From contig NC_002678.2 of NCBI RefSeq assembly GCF_000009625.1, forward strand, positions 1,364,001 through 1,428,000: 64,000 nucleotides of DNA. The letters run 5' to 3'. This DNA is from Mesorhizobium japonicum MAFF 303099 (GTDB lineage Bacteria; Pseudomonadota; Alphaproteobacteria; Rhizobiales; Rhizobiaceae). Shown here piece after piece: positions 16,578 to 27,800 of the stretch. Numbering within the stretch: position 1 is the stretch's first letter; each line of letters begins with the position of its first letter. Under the pieces are notes generated by a model. It was not told the DNA's origin. It searched no databases and saw only the letters and a program-made list of their open reading frames with translations. The translations under genes and the position numbers were made by a program.

Positions 16578-19500
16578 TCAATATTCCTTTTCGTAGAAGA
16601 TACCGCCCTTGGCCTCGCCGGCGTCCGTCGCCTCGCCGCGCAACTTCACGCCACGCCCGACATTGAGGTCGATGGTCGCCTTGCCCGAACCAGGCTTGTC
16701 GCCCTTCTGGATGGTCACATAAGTGCGGTCGTTCAGGTACTTGCCGGCCGAGACCGCCGTGCCGCCCTTGTCGTCTGTGGTGACGTCGAGATCGTCGACG
16801 CCGATGGCGCTGCGCAGATTCTCAAGCAGCGACGTCGAGCCGCCGACACCGGCCAGTTGCCCGGCCGCTTCCGCCAGCTGCGCGATCTGCAGCGGCGACA
16901 GGTTCGACATGGACCGGCCGAAGATCAATTGCGCCAGCACCTCGTCCTCCGGCAGCGCCGGCACCGAGGAGAAGGTGAATTTCGGATTGGTCGCCTCGCC
17001 CGACACCACGATGGTGACGGTGGCGCTGGTCGTGGTCGTGGTCGCCGTCAGGTTGAGGTAGGGCACCAGCGAGCCGGAGAAACCGACCGTGCCCTCGGTG
17101 AAGGTCAGCCGCTTGCCCAGGATCGACAGCCGGCCGCGCTGCAGGGTGAAGGTGCCGACCGCCTGCGGCGACGAGGCCGGGCCGGTCAGCCTGAGCGAGC
17201 CGCCCAGTTCGGCATCGACGCCCCTGCCCTGGATGAAGATCTGGTTCGGCGCGTTGACGGTGACATCAAGCGCGAGCCCGCTGCCGCCGCTCTTGCCTGA
17301 TGTCGTCGCCGGGCGCAGCGCCTTGTCCTGCGCCCTCACCGCTTCGGGCGCGTTCTTGTGCTTGACGTCGAGCGCCGAGAGCGAGGCCGGCAACTTATCC
17401 GGGACCGTGATGACGGTCTTGGCGAGATTGACGGTGCCGGCAATCACCGGTGCCGATACCAGCGGCCCCTTGATCGTCAGGTCGCCGCCGAGATTGGCGG
17501 TCACCACGCGTCCGTCCGTATAGCGCCCGTCAGTAAGCTTGATCGACAGGTCGGCCGGAAAACCTTGCGCCGGGTTGATGCCGACCGTGCCGCTGGCCGA
17601 CAGGCTGCCGCGCGTCGACAATGTTCCGGTCAGCCGGTTGATCCTGGCGACGCCGCCGCCGATAGACACGTCGGCTGCGAGATCGTTGACGGCCAGGCCC
17701 GAGCGCGCGTCGACCAGCCGCGCGCCCGATGTGCTGACGCTGCCGCCGATGACAGGCGACGTCGCCGGGCCACGCACCTGGACATTGACATTGGCAGTTC
17801 CCGACAGCGACAAGCCCTGCGCCGCAAGCTTCTGGCTGAGCATGCCGAAGGGCACGGCGCCATTGAAGTCGAGCACCAGCGCCGGCGTGCCCGCCGTCGT
17901 CACCGTGCCGCCGCCCTTGAGGCCAAGGCCGGCGCCATCGCCGATGTTGGCGTTGAAGGTCAGCTTGTTGCCGGCAAAGGTACCGGAGGAGGACACGCTC
18001 ACCGCGCCGACACCGGCGCCTCGGGTTTGCGACGTCTGCACGCCGGCCGCGTCTATGTTGAAGGCAACTGCAGGGCTCGCCGGCGCGCCGGTCACCTTCA
18101 CCGTACCGGAAATCGAACCGGCGGCATCGAGACCCGGCGAGAACCCGTTGGCGAGCGACATTGGCACCTTCGCGAGCACCGCATTGATGTCGAGCGCCTG
18201 CCCGACCTTGCCGGTCACCGTCGCCGTGCCGCCGCCAAGGTTGAGCACCAGCCGGTCCAGCGTCGTCGTGCCGTTGGCGATGCTGACCGTCGAAGCCTGG
18301 GCGATGGCCGCCTTGATGCCCTGGACGGTCGCCTGGCCGGAAGCGAGTTCGATAGTGGTCGTGCCATTGGCCACCTTCACGCGGCCGGCGGCCTTGGCCG
18401 GAATGCCCTTGACCGTGGCGCCACCGGAAAAGCCGGTCCAGTCGCCGTCGCGCTTCAGATCGACATCGATGCCGCTGATCACGGTGCCGCCCGACGTGAC
18501 GGTGTCGGCGCGGATCTTACCCGAGATCACCGGCGCGGCGAGATAATTGGCGATCAGCGCATCGATCGAAACCGTTTTCGCCTGGAGATCGCCGCGCGTG
18601 ATCGACGCGGTGGCCGCCTTGATGGCGACCTGAGGTGCCGCGCCGTTCTTCGTGAAGGCGATCGTGCCGCGCACGTCGCCCTCCGCCTTTTCCAGAGCCA
18701 GCGCGGCGAGTGGGCCGATATCAGGCAGGTCGAGCGAGATGGTGCCTTCCGGCACGAACTTGTCGTCCAGCGCCAGATCGCCGGAAATCCGGTTCTTGCC
18801 CAGCGACAGCAGCAGGCCATTGATCGCGCTTTTGCCGTCCGCCGTCGCCAGCACCGCGCTGCCTTGCAAGGCCTGTCCCGCGACAGTGCCGGTCAGTTGC
18901 ACGTTCGCCGCCGGGTTGGCGGCATCCGCCTTGCCGGTGGCGGTGAGCTTCAGCCCGGTGATCTCGCGCTCCGCCACCAGCAGCCGATCGCTGTTGACCG
19001 TCAGCGACAGATCAGGCGCGATGGCCGGTCCCTGTGCGTTCAGCGCAAAGGCAATGGCGCCCTTGGCGTCCTTCGACAGCGGCGAGACATCGGCAAGGGC
19101 GCCGGTGATATCGGCGGCCAGCTTGTTGTCGGCAAGGCTCGCCTGCCCCTGCGCGGTCAGTCCGCCCGAGACCAGCTTCAGCCCATCGACATTGATACCG
19201 CCATTGGGGTCGCGCTTCAGCGTGGCGCTGATCTGCGCGCGCTGGCCAAGCATGCCACGCGCCGCCGCCGGCAAGGCCGATGATGGGGCATCCGCACTGA
19301 GCTTGAGGTCGATGGCGCCATCGCGCAACGACACCTGGCCGGCGACCTGGCTGTTCAGCGCATCGCTCTTGAGCGAGCCGCTGTCGATGGCGACGCCGTC
19401 CGAGGTCAGCCGGGCGTTCAGCGCGGCCGTCACCTTGCCGGCGATCAGCGGCGCGATGGCGGCGTTGTCGAGACCGACCTTGTCCACCGACACCGTGCCG

Positions 19501-22500
19501 GAAACCGGTCCAGCGCGGTTCTTGAGATCGAACGCATCCGAGTGCAGTGCCAGGACAAGCCCGTCCACCTTGGCCGGGCTGGTGGTGATTGACGGCAGGA
19601 TCGCGGAGACGTCCAGGCGGGCTCGCGTGCTCTCGCCCGCCACCTTCGCCGACAAGGACCGGATCTCGATCCTCACCGGGCTCGCGGCGCTTCCGACCGT
19701 CAGCGGCAGGCTCGGTCCCGAGGATGTAAGGTCGAGGGCAAAATCGCTGGCGCCGTTCGGATTGATGGTGCCGGAGGCCGTGCCGGAAATCTTGTCGCCA
19801 GACAGCGTCGCATGGTCTAGGGCGACGCCGCCGGCCAGGGTGTAGACACCGGCCGCATCGACCGCGAGCGGCCCGAGCTCGGCCTGGCGGGTCTGGCTGG
19901 TCTCGACGCCGGCAAGCTGCGCGTTGAACCGAACTTCGGGAGCGGATGGCGACCCGGTCACTTGCGCGGCGCCGCCGAGCGTGCCCACCGCATCGAGCCC
20001 GGGCGCAAAATCATTGGCCAGGGCCGCCGGCAGCGCGGAGAACTGTGCCGCGAGATCGAGCGTCTGGCCGGCGCTGCCCGACAGCGTCACCGAACCGCCG
20101 CCGACATCGAGCGCCAGCTTCTCGATGCTGGTCGTGCCATTGGCGATGGTCAGGGTCGAGGGTTCAGCGATTGCTGCCTTGATGCCGCGAACCGTGGCTT
20201 CGCCCGAGGCGATCTCGACGCTGGTGGTACCCTGGGCGATCTTGACCCGGCCGGCGGCGGTCGCCGGAATGCCCGCGATCGTGGCGCCACCGGTGAAATT
20301 GGTCCAGTCGCCGTCGCGCTTGAGGTCGACGCCGATGCCGCTGATTTCGGTGGCGCCCGAGGTGACGCTGTCGGCCTTGACGGTGCCCGAGATCGCCGGC
20401 GCCTTGAGATAGTTGGCGATCAGCGCGTTGACAGCGATCGCCTTGGCCGTCACCTCGCCACGTGCGATCGAGGTGCTTTTCGCATCGATGGTGACGGACG
20501 GCGCGTCGCCGTCCTTGGCAAAGAGGATCGTGCCGTTGATGTCGCCGGTCACCGCCTGGCCGGCGAGTGCGGCCAGCTGGTCGATTGCCGGTGCGGCAAG
20601 CGTCAGCGTGCCGAGCGGCATGAACTTGTCATCGAGCGCCAGGTCGCCGGAAACCTTGTTGTCGCCGAGCGAGACCAGAAAACCGTTGATCGAGCGCTTA
20701 CCCTCGCTGGTCACCAGCGCCGCCTTGAGATCGAGCGGCTGGTCGTTGACCGACCCGGTCAGCGAAACATCGGCCGAGGGGCTGGCTATATCGGCCTTGC
20801 CGCTTGCCGTCAGCTTGATCGCCTTCACCGTGCGGCCCGAGGCGGTCAGGCTGTCGCTGTCGGCGGAGACGGTAAAATCCGGCGCCGTCCTGGCGCCGCT
20901 TGCCGACAGCGCGAAATTGACGCCGCCGGCGACCGGCACGCCTACCATCGGCGACAACACCGAGACATCGCCCAGCGTGCCCTTGATGTCGGCCTGGATG
21001 TCGCTGCCTTGCGCGCTGGCGGTGCCGCTGGCGCTGAGCGAGCCGGAGGTCAACGAGATCGAATTGGCGGCAAAGGCCCCTTGCGGATCACGCGTCGCGG
21101 CGGCCGAGAACTTCACCCGTTCGCCGAGCACCGAGCTGATCTGCGGCGGCAAGGCGGTCGACACCGCATCGGCATTCATCTTCAGCTTCATCGACAGGTC
21201 CGCGAGCGCCACCGTCATCGTCAGCGAGGCGTTCAGCGCATCGGAGCGCAGCGTGCCCTGGTCGATGGCGATGGCGTCCTTGCTCAGCGATCCCGCCAGG
21301 TCGACATCGACCTTGCCGGTGACCAGCGGCGCCAGCGTCGCAACGTCGGTCTTCAGCCCGCCCGCCGTCAGCTTGACGGCGACCGGGCCGGCGCGGTTCT
21401 GGATATCGAAGCCGTCGGAATGGATCTGTGCCGAAATATCGTTGAGCTGGGTACCGCCCGCCACCACCGAAGCCAGCGAGGCACCGATGTCGACGATCGG
21501 CGCCTTGCCGTCACCGAAGGCGCGGGCGGTGGCGTTCCTGATCGCAACGGTGATCGGTTGCGCCGCACTTCCCACAACGATCTGCACCGGCGCGCTTTTG
21601 GCGGCAATTTCGACAGACAGATCGCTGGCGCCGGCCGGATCGGCGATGCCGGTCGCGGTGCCATGGATTGCATCGCTTTCGATGCTGGCCCGGTCGATAC
21701 TGATGCCGCCGGCGGATGTCGCGGTGCCAGCGACGTCGAAGCTGGTCTTGCCGGCAAACAGCGACCTCAGATTGTCCGGCAGGAAGGGCGCGAACTCGCC
21801 ATCGCCCTTGGCCTCGACATGATTGCCCTTGTCGGTGAGTTGATGACGGCCGGTCAGCTGCGTGACGATCTTGCCGTCGACCACGAACGTGGCGATACCG
21901 TTCCAGTTGGCCAGCGGTCCGGTGCCCGAGACCGCTATGTCGACCGGCGGCGTATCGGGCAGCTTGAGCAGATTGGCGATGATGCCGCCCGCCGGCTCCG
22001 ACGCCTTCAGGTCGAGGTCGAGTCTGTCGTCGGCCGGCGCAAAGTGGATCTTGGCGTCGACATTGCCTTGCTTGCCGTCATGGCGGGTGACGTTGAGCAC
22101 CGTCTCGACCGCCAGCGGCGCCGCGTCGGCCTTGAGCATTCCCTTGGCGGCGAGTTCGGCGATGCCGCTGCCGGCCAGTTGCTGGCCCAGCGCGATTTCC
22201 GGCAGGTCGATCTCCCTGATGTCGATGGACACCGGCAGCGTCGTGGTGCCGCCCTGCGCCGGCGGCTGCGTGCCGACCACCGGCAGGCGTGCCAGTTCGA
22301 TGCGTTCGGCGGCGATCCGGTCGGCACTGAAGCTCTTCGACAAAAGCGCCAAGGGCGACCAGTCGACGGCGACCTTGCGCGCCACCAGCCAGGCACCCTG
22401 GCGGTCTTCCAGCACGACATGGTCGACGCTGAGCGCGCCCGACCAGATGCCGTCAATGCCGCTGACCGTGACCTTGCGGTCGTCGCTGGAGGCCAGCCGC

Positions 22501-22631
22501 GAAATGATGCCGGCGAGATTGTCGCGTCCGCGCTCGGTCTTGGTCAGCACGACCAGCGCGCCAATCGCGCCTGCGACTACGATCAGCAACGTGTAGAGGA
22601 CAATGCGAAGGATGCGCCACACCGTCTTCAT
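16578..22631 (-). CDS. tamB: TamB, translocation and assembly module inner-membrane subunit
   Basis: 2017 residues from ATG 22631, one nucleotide after the tamA stop codon (TGACATG), so translation is coupled. A single N-terminal membrane anchor (MKTVWRILRIVLYTLLIVVAG) is followed by a very long repetitive beta-helical region rich in Gly/Ala/Asp/Thr. The conserved DUF490 domain is at the C-terminus (segments FTLQRGRLSILGKRLTFTEG, EDEVLAQLIFGRSMSNLSP and a final GIFYEKEY). TamB bridges the inner membrane to outer-membrane TamA and moves phospholipids or helps fold outer-membrane proteins. It is longer than E. coli TamB (about 1260 residues), largely because a segment of about 620 residues is tandemly duplicated (see repeat entries). 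Confidence 0.93.
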   Translation of the reverse strand: MKTVWRILRIVLYTLLIVVAGAIGALVVLTKTERGRDNLAGIISRLASSDDRKVTVSGIDGIWSGALSVDHVVLEDRQGAWLVARKVAVDWSPLALLSKSFSADRIAAERIELARLPVVGTQPPAQGGTTTLPVSIDIREIDLPEIALGQQLAGSGIAELAAKGMLKADAAPLAVETVLNVTRHDGKQGNVDAKIHFAPADDRLDLDLKASEPAGGIIANLLKLPDTPPVDIAVSGTGPLANWNGIATFVVDGKIVTQLTGRHQLTDKGNHVEAKGDGEFAPFLPDNLRSLFAGKTSFDVAGTATSAGGISIDRASIESDAIHGTATGIADPAGASDLSVEIAAKSAPVQIVVGSAAQPITVAIRNATARAFGDGKAPIVDIGASLASVVAGGTQLNDISAQIHSDGFDIQNRAGPVAVKLTAGGLKTDVATLAPLVTGKVDVDLAGSLSKDAIAIDQGTLRSDALNASLTMTVALADLSMKLKMNADAVSTALPPQISSVLGERVKFSAAATRDPQGAFAANSISLTSGSLSASGTASAQGSDIQADIKGTLGDVSVLSPMVGVPVAGGVNFALSASGARTAPDFTVSADSDSLTASGRTVKAIKLTASGKADIASPSADVSLTGSVNDQPLDLKAALVTSEGKRSINGFLVSLGDNKVSGDLALDDKFMPLGTLTLAAPAIDQLAALAGQAVTGDINGTILFAKDGDAPSVTIDAKSTSIARGEVTAKAIAVNALIANYLKAPAISGTVKADSVTSGATEISGIGVDLKRDGDWTNFTGGATIAGIPATAAGRVKIAQGTTSVEIASGEATVRGIKAAIAEPSTLTIANGTTSIEKLALDVGGGSVTLSGSAGQTLDLAAQFSALPAALANDFAPGLDAVGTLGGAAQVTGSPSAPEVRFNAQLAGVETSQTRQAELGPLAVDAAGVYTLAGGVALDHATLSGDKISGTASGTINPNGASDFALDLTSSGPSLPLTVGSAASPVRIEIRSLSAKVAGESTRARLDVSAILPSITTSPAKVDGLVLALHSDAFDLKNRAGPVSGTVSVDKVGLDNAAIAPLIAGKVTAALNARLTSDGVAIDSGSLKSDALNSQVAGQVSLRDGAIDLKLSADAPSSALPAAARGMLGQRAQISATLKRDPNGGINVDGLKLVSGGLTAQGQASLADNKLAADITGALADVSPLSKDAKGAIAFALNAQGPAIAPDLSLTVNSDRLLVAEREITGLKLTATGKADAANPAANVQLTGTVAGQALQGSAVLATADGKSAINGLLLSLGKNRISGDLALDDKFVPEGTISLDLPDIGPLAALALEKAEGDVRGTIAFTKNGAAPQVAIKAATASITRGDLQAKTVSIDALIANYLAAPVISGKIRADTVTSGGTVISGIDVDLKRDGDWTGFSGGATVKGIPAKAAGRVKVANGTTTIELASGQATVQGIKAAIAQASTVSIANGTTTLDRLVLNLGGGTATVTGKVGQALDINAVLAKVPMSLANGFSPGLDAAGSISGTVKVTGAPASPAVAFNIDAAGVQTSQTRGAGVGAVSVSSSGTFAGNKLTFNANIGDGAGLGLKGGGTVTTAGTPALVLDFNGAVPFGMLSQKLAAQGLSLSGTANVNVQVRGPATSPVIGGSVSTSGARLVDARSGLAVNDLAADVSIGGGVARINRLTGTLSTRGSLSASGTVGINPAQGFPADLSIKLTDGRYTDGRVVTANLGGDLTIKGPLVSAPVIAGTVNLAKTVITVPDKLPASLSALDVKHKNAPEAVRAQDKALRPATTSGKSGGSGLALDVTVNAPNQIFIQGRGVDAELGGSLRLTGPASSPQAVGTFTLQRGRLSILGKRLTFTEGTVGFSGSLVPYLNLTATTTTTSATVTIVVSGEATNPKFTFSSVPALPEDEVLAQLIFGRSMSNLSPLQIAQLAEAAGQLAGVGGSTSLLENLRSAIGVDDLDVTTDDKGGTAVSAGKYLNDRTYVTIQKGDKPGSGKATIDLNVGRGVKLRGEATDAGEAKGGIFYEKEY
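17990..19860 (-). repeat. tamB internal tandem duplication, C-terminal copy
   Basis: The encoded segment runs approximately from AGGVALDHATLSGDKISGT to GAGVGAVSVSSSG. It aligns along its full length, without large gaps, to the preceding copy. For example KRDGDWTGFSGGATVKGIPA matches KRDGDWTNFTGGATIAGIPA, and NRISGDLALDDKFVPEG matches NKVSGDLALDDKFMPLG. Matching points are about 1.87 kb apart. Boundaries are approximate. Confidence 0.8.
19865..21735 (-). repeat. tamB internal tandem duplication, N-terminal copy
   Basis: The encoded segment runs approximately from AGGISIDRASIESDAIHGT to RQAELGPLAVDAAG. It has the same block order as the C-terminal copy: NRAGPV, then SDALN, LALDDKF, ALIANYL, DLKRDGDW, GIKAAIA, IANGTT and VETSQTR/VQTSQTR. 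By eye the copies share roughly half of their residues, so the duplication is not recent. Boundaries are approximate. Confidence 0.8.
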
Positions 22632-22632
22632 G

Positions 22633-24561
22633 TCAGAACGCCTGCCCGATGCCGGCATAGATGCCAAAATGCGGATCGTTGGGATCGCGGTTGAGCGGAA
22701 CGGCCGCATCGATGCGCAGCGGGCCGAACGGCGTGACGTAGCGCAGGCCGACGCCGGCGCCGACCTTGACGTCGGAGAAGTTGGGAACCGACTTCGTCGA
22801 CACCGTACCGGCATCGACGAACGGCACGATACCGATCGTATCGGTGACGGCTATGCGCATTTCGACCGAGGTCTCGAAGAAGGACAGGCCGCCGATCGGC
22901 TGGCCGGTGAAGTCTTTCGGGCCGATGCCCTGATAGGCATAGCCACGCACCGAACCGCCACCGCCGGAGTAGAAACGCCGGTCGGCCGGAACGTTCTGCA
23001 GCCCGGTGCCGACGATCGATCCGATGGCGACACGCTCGGCCAGCACGAATTTCGAGGCCGTATCCAGCGACTGATAGGCCGATCCCTCGCCTTTCAGCTT
23101 GAGGAAGGCGGCGCCACTCATGATGTCGTAGCTCGGCTCGGCATAGGCCAGCACCCGGAAGCCCCTGGTCGGGTTCAGCCTGCTATCCCTGTTGTCGTAG
23201 ACATATTGCAGGGGAACACTGGCGATAAGGTAGGTGTGCTTGCCGAAGGCATCCGTGATCCTGGAATAGTCGAGCGCCACTTCCGCCGACACGGTCTGCT
23301 GCTTGTCGAGTTCGTAGGACAGGCCGGTGCTGCCCTTGACCGAGAAATGGTCATACGCATCAGGATGCTCGAGCACCGTCTTGAAGCCGGCAAAGAACTT
23401 CGACGCCGGCCCGATCACGCCGGGTTTCTCGAACATGATGCCGGCATTGTAGTTCAGATCGGACAGGTTGTTGCTGCCGATGCCGCTAATGGCGCCATCA
23501 ATGCGCAGCTTTTCGGCGTGGCCAAACAGGTTGCGGTGTCCCCAATAGCCTTCCAGGCCAAGCCCTTCCGTGTTCGAGAAGGTGCCGCCCAGGCCGAAAT
23601 AGCGCGGCTTGCGCTCACTGACCTGGACGCCGATCGGAATGTTGCCGTCGGCGTCGAGCTTGTCGGCTTCCTTGAAGGTGACGCTGTTGAAGACTTCCAG
23701 CGCCAGCAGCCGGTCGCGCGCGTCGCTGATCTCCTGCGGCGAATACTGCTTGCCGCGCTTCAAGCCAGTCATGTATTCGGTGAAATCGCGATCGACCTTT
23801 TCGGTGCCCTCCACCGTGGTCGCGCCATAGCCGGCAACCGGCCCGGCCGCCACCGTCAGCGTCACGTCCAGCGTCGAGGTGGCGTGGTCGGCGACGATCC
23901 GCCGGTCGGTCACCTTGGCCAGCGGCCTGCCCTGCTCCTTCAGCGTCCGCACGATCAGCGCCTCGGCCTTGAGCACCGCCCCGGATCCAGCGTCGCCGCC
24001 TGATATCAAGCCGTAATCGGCGCTCATCAGCCCCGCCGCGTCGCCTTCGAGCCGGATAGTGCCGAGGGTGAATTTCGGGCCGACCGCGATATTGATCGTC
24101 ACCGGAATGGGCTGCGGACCCTTGAATTCGGCGTCCGGCGGCAGTTCGTCGAGCGGCTTGCCGTCGATGGTGATGGTGACCACGCCTTCGTAGCGGGCAT
24201 CGGCAAAAAGGGCGGCGACCAGTTGTTCACGGTCGCTGCGCGCCTTGGCCATCAGCCCGAGCGAACCCGAGACGGGCCGGTCCTCATCGCCCTTCAGCGC
24301 CGAGGCGTTTTCGAGCCTCTTCACCAGATCCTTGTCGGCATCGGGCGCGGTGATGGTCACGGCATAGCGCAGCGGATCGACGATATCGGCGTCCTCGTCG
24401 TTGGACGATCCCCACAGCTTGATGCCGAAAAGCTCGAAAGCGGCCGCGGGCCTTGATTCGGCAACCAGCGCGGTCGCGCACAACATGGCCAAAAGCAGGG
24501 CGCGCGGAAGCACGCGCCCTGGCGCGGCCCCCCCTGACATCTGCTCTTCATGCGCCGGCAT
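22633..24561 (-). CDS. tamA: TamA, Omp85-family outer-membrane subunit of the Tam module
   Basis: 642 residues, close to the family length (about 580-650). A signal peptide (hydrophobic LPRALLLAMLCATALVA, cleavage near AAAF) is followed by about three POTRA-type repeats. A C-terminal Omp85 barrel shows the hallmark GGGGSVRGY (VRGY motif, needed for barrel function) and a barrel end with VGAGVGLRYVTPFGPLRID. TamA sits in the outer membrane and partners TamB encoded immediately downstream. The start could also be the ATG at 24540, which has a GAAGAG-like ribosome binding site. It is divergent from the alpha-2-macroglobulin gene. Confidence 0.92.
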   Translation of the reverse strand: MPAHEEQMSGGAAPGRVLPRALLLAMLCATALVAESRPAAAFELFGIKLWGSSNDEDADIVDPLRYAVTITAPDADKDLVKRLENASALKGDEDRPVSGSLGLMAKARSDREQLVAALFADARYEGVVTITIDGKPLDELPPDAEFKGPQPIPVTINIAVGPKFTLGTIRLEGDAAGLMSADYGLISGGDAGSGAVLKAEALIVRTLKEQGRPLAKVTDRRIVADHATSTLDVTLTVAAGPVAGYGATTVEGTEKVDRDFTEYMTGLKRGKQYSPQEISDARDRLLALEVFNSVTFKEADKLDADGNIPIGVQVSERKPRYFGLGGTFSNTEGLGLEGYWGHRNLFGHAEKLRIDGAISGIGSNNLSDLNYNAGIMFEKPGVIGPASKFFAGFKTVLEHPDAYDHFSVKGSTGLSYELDKQQTVSAEVALDYSRITDAFGKHTYLIASVPLQYVYDNRDSRLNPTRGFRVLAYAEPSYDIMSGAAFLKLKGEGSAYQSLDTASKFVLAERVAIGSIVGTGLQNVPADRRFYSGGGGSVRGYAYQGIGPKDFTGQPIGGLSFFETSVEMRIAVTDTIGIVPFVDAGTVSTKSVPNFSDVKVGAGVGLRYVTPFGPLRIDAAVPLNRDPNDPHFGIYAGIGQAF

Positions 24562-24772
24562 TAAGACAACCTAGGTTACAAAACTAAAATTGGAATGAAG
24601 TTCTGAAGCGCTCGTAAAGGGGCCACAATCCAATTGTCTGAAATAGGACGGGCTTGGAATTCACACCTTTTGCGTCGCCGCAAGAATGCGTGATCCCCTG
24701 TCCTATGGAGGTACTACCGGTCATCGGCCGGAAAGGAAACCGTTGGCAGGCGGAACCCTGCCGCGTCCTGCG

Positions 24773-24801
24773 TTGACAAGCTTGACTGAAGCTTGAACAT
24801 G
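24773..24801 (+). promoter_or_regulatory. candidate sigma70-type promoter for the alpha-2-macroglobulin gene
   Basis: A perfect -35 TTGACA (24773-24778) is followed after 17 nt by AACATG, a poor -10. The spacer carries two AAGCTT-like half repeats. It lies about 30-60 nt upstream of the ATG, whose GGAGGG ribosome binding site is clear. The weak -10 makes this tentative. The rest of the 271-nt divergent interval with tamA shows nothing I can name. Confidence 0.35.
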
Positions 24802-24832
24802 CCTGGACGTCTGCAATTGTCTGGAGGGTGTT

Positions 24833-27800
24833 ATGGCAATGCGCGCGGCTCGTGGTCTGTCGATCCTGATCCTTCTTTTCTTCGCCTTAGCCTGGAATGG
24901 TGTCGCGCAAGCGGCCGAGGCCCGGCGAATCGCAACGACGGACAATTCCGACTATTTCGGCTTTGATCTCAGATCCGACCAGAATGTCACCCTCGACCAG
25001 TGCAAGACGACATGCCTTGGCGATCCGGCCTGCCGCGCCTTCACCTACAACACCAAGGCCAAATGGTGCTTTCTCAAATCCGACTACAACCAGCTGAAAC
25101 CGTTCAACGGCGCGGTCGCCGGCAAGGTCGTCAAGATTGACGGCGATCCCGATATCGGCGCGCCGCCGGAGCTGACCTTCTTCCCCAACTGGATGGCCGA
25201 TCAAGCCCAGCAATACCGCAACAGGCTGCTTGGCCCGGCCTTCGACAAGCCGACCGAAGGCATGGCCGCCCTGATCAGTTCGGCCGAACAGGCCGTGCTG
25301 ACCGGCGACCATCGCTCCGCCATGCATAAATACGAGGCCGCGGTTTCGGTGATGCCCGATGATGGCCAGCTCTGGCTCAATCTGGCGCGTGAAACGCTGG
25401 CCGTGCAGCCCGCCACCAACACCTCCGAAGCATCCACCTTGCCGATGAACGCCACTTCGGCCGCCTTCAACGCCTATAAGCTCTTGCGCACGACCAAGAC
25501 CCGCGCCGACGTGCTGGCGCTGCTTGGCGCCGGTCTCGACAAGCGCGATCTCTACCGCCCGGCCCTGCAGGCCTATGAGGCGAGCCTTGCGCTCGTGACG
25601 TCGCCGGCCGTGCAGGCCGACTATGCCGATCTCAAGGCCCGCAAGGGCTTCCGTGTCGTCGACCACAGCGTCGATGCCGACACCAGCGCGCCGCGCATCT
25701 GCGCGCAATTCTCCGAAGAACTGGTCAAGACCGGCGTCGACTACGCGCAGTTCGTTACCGTCGACAACGCGCCGCCAAAGGGCGTCGAGGCCAAGGACAA
25801 GCAGATCTGCGTCGAAGGCCTCGAACACGGCCAGCATTACGACGTCACCTTCCGCGCCGGCCTGCCGGCAGCCATCGGCGAAGTGACCGCCGCTCCCGTG
25901 GTGCTGTCGATCTATGTGCAGGACCGCGCCCCGTCCGCCCGCTTCACCGGCGACAGCTTCGTACTGCCGGCCGGCGCGCGCCGCGGCATTCCGGTCGTCA
26001 CCGTCAACATGAACGCCGCCGAAATGAAGCTCTATCGCATCGGCGACCGTTCGCTGGCGCAGCTTCTGTCGGGCTACCAGTTCCTGCACCAACTCGACAG
26101 CTATGACATCTCCAACATTTCCGAGCAGATGGGCGCGCCGGTCTGGCAGGGCAAGCTCGACATCGTCAACGACCTCAACAAGGAGGTCACCACCTCCTTC
26201 CCGGTCGACGAAGCACTGCCGCAGCGCAAGCCCGGCGTCTATGTGCTGACCGCACAGGCCGTCGACGGCAAGGGCGACGACTACAATTCGCTGGCCACGC
26301 AGTGGTTCGTCGTCTCCGACATCGGCCTGTCGACCTATACCGGCCAGGACGGGCTCAATGTCTTTGCCCGTTCGCTGGGCTCGGCCAAGCCGATCGCCGG
26401 CGCCGAACTGACGCTGGTTGCCCGCAACAACGAGGTGCTCGGCACCGCGACATCGGATGCCGACGGCCACGCCGTCTTCAATCCCGGCCTGACGCGCGGC
26501 GACGGCGGCATGGTGCCGGCCGTGCTGATGGCCAAGCAGGGCGACAATGATTTCGTCTTCCTCGACATGTCCAAGGCCGGCTTCGACCTGTCCGACCGCG
26601 GCGTCACGGGACGCGCGGCGCCCGGCGCCCTCGACGTCTATGCCTGGACCGAACGCGGCATCTACCGCGCCGGCGAGGATGTCCATGTCGCGGCCCTTGC
26701 CCGCGATGGCGCCGCCAAGGCGGTCGAGAACCTGCCGCTGACCTTCATCTTCTCGCGTCCCGATGGCGTCGAGGACCGCCGCATCGTCAGCGACGGCGCT
26801 TCGGCCGGCGGCCATGCCGTCGAGCTGCCGCTCGAACCCAACGCCATGCGCGGCACCTGGTCGGTGTCGATCCATACCGATCCGAAGCAGCCGGCTGTCG
26901 CCAGCCAGATGTTCCTGGTCGAGGATTTCGTGCCGGATCGCATCGAATTCGACATGAAGGCCGACAAGCAGGAAATCGAGCGCGGCGAAACCGCCAACAT
27001 CAACATTGACGGCCGCTTCCTCTATGGCGCGCCGGCGGCTGGCCTGGCGCTGGAAGGCGAACTGACGCTGTCGACGGCGCGCGACTGGGACCGCTTCCCC
27101 AACTTCTCCTTCGGCCTCGCCGACGAGCAGTCGGCTGAGCCCACCGTCACGCCGCTGACCAACCTGCCGGTGGTTGGCGATGACGGCAAGGCGACCTTCC
27201 CTGTCACCGTCGACCAGTTGCCTTCGACGACCAAGCTGGTCAACGGCAAGGTGACGGTGCGCATGCGCGAAACCGGCGGCCGCGCCATCGAACGCTCGCT
27301 CAACATCGGCATCCGCCCGCAAGGCCATATGATCGGCATCCGTCCGGACTTCGCCGACGATGAGGTGCCGCAGGGCGGCACGGCCAAGTTCAGCCTGATC
27401 GCGGTGGCTCCCGACGGCAAGCGCGAGACGCTGAAAGGCGCGCAGTGGACGCTGGTCAAGGTCGAACGCAATTACCAATGGTACCGCTCCAACAATTCGT
27501 GGAGCTACGAACCGGTCACGTTTACCAAATCGATCGCCAATGGCCAGATCGACCTCGGCGCCGATGGCGACGCCACCGTCTCCGTGCCGGTAGATTGGGG
27601 CCAGTACCGGCTCGAGGTCGAAACCTCGGACCCCGAAGGGCCGGCCACCAGCTACGAATTCGACGCCGGCTGGTATGTGGCCTCGACCACGACCGAAACG
27701 CCTGACGGCCTGGAAATCGCTCTCGACAAGGACAATTATGCCGCGGGCGAAGTGGCCAAGCTGAAGGTCTCGCCGCATTTTGCCGGCGAACTTCTGATCA

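Noticed and set aside
19962..22694. A 910-codon open frame on the plus strand, with others at 17358-19283
   Set aside because: They are antisense to tamB; the translations are rich in Arg/Gly/Asp without motifs. The sense strand carries clear TamB blocks.
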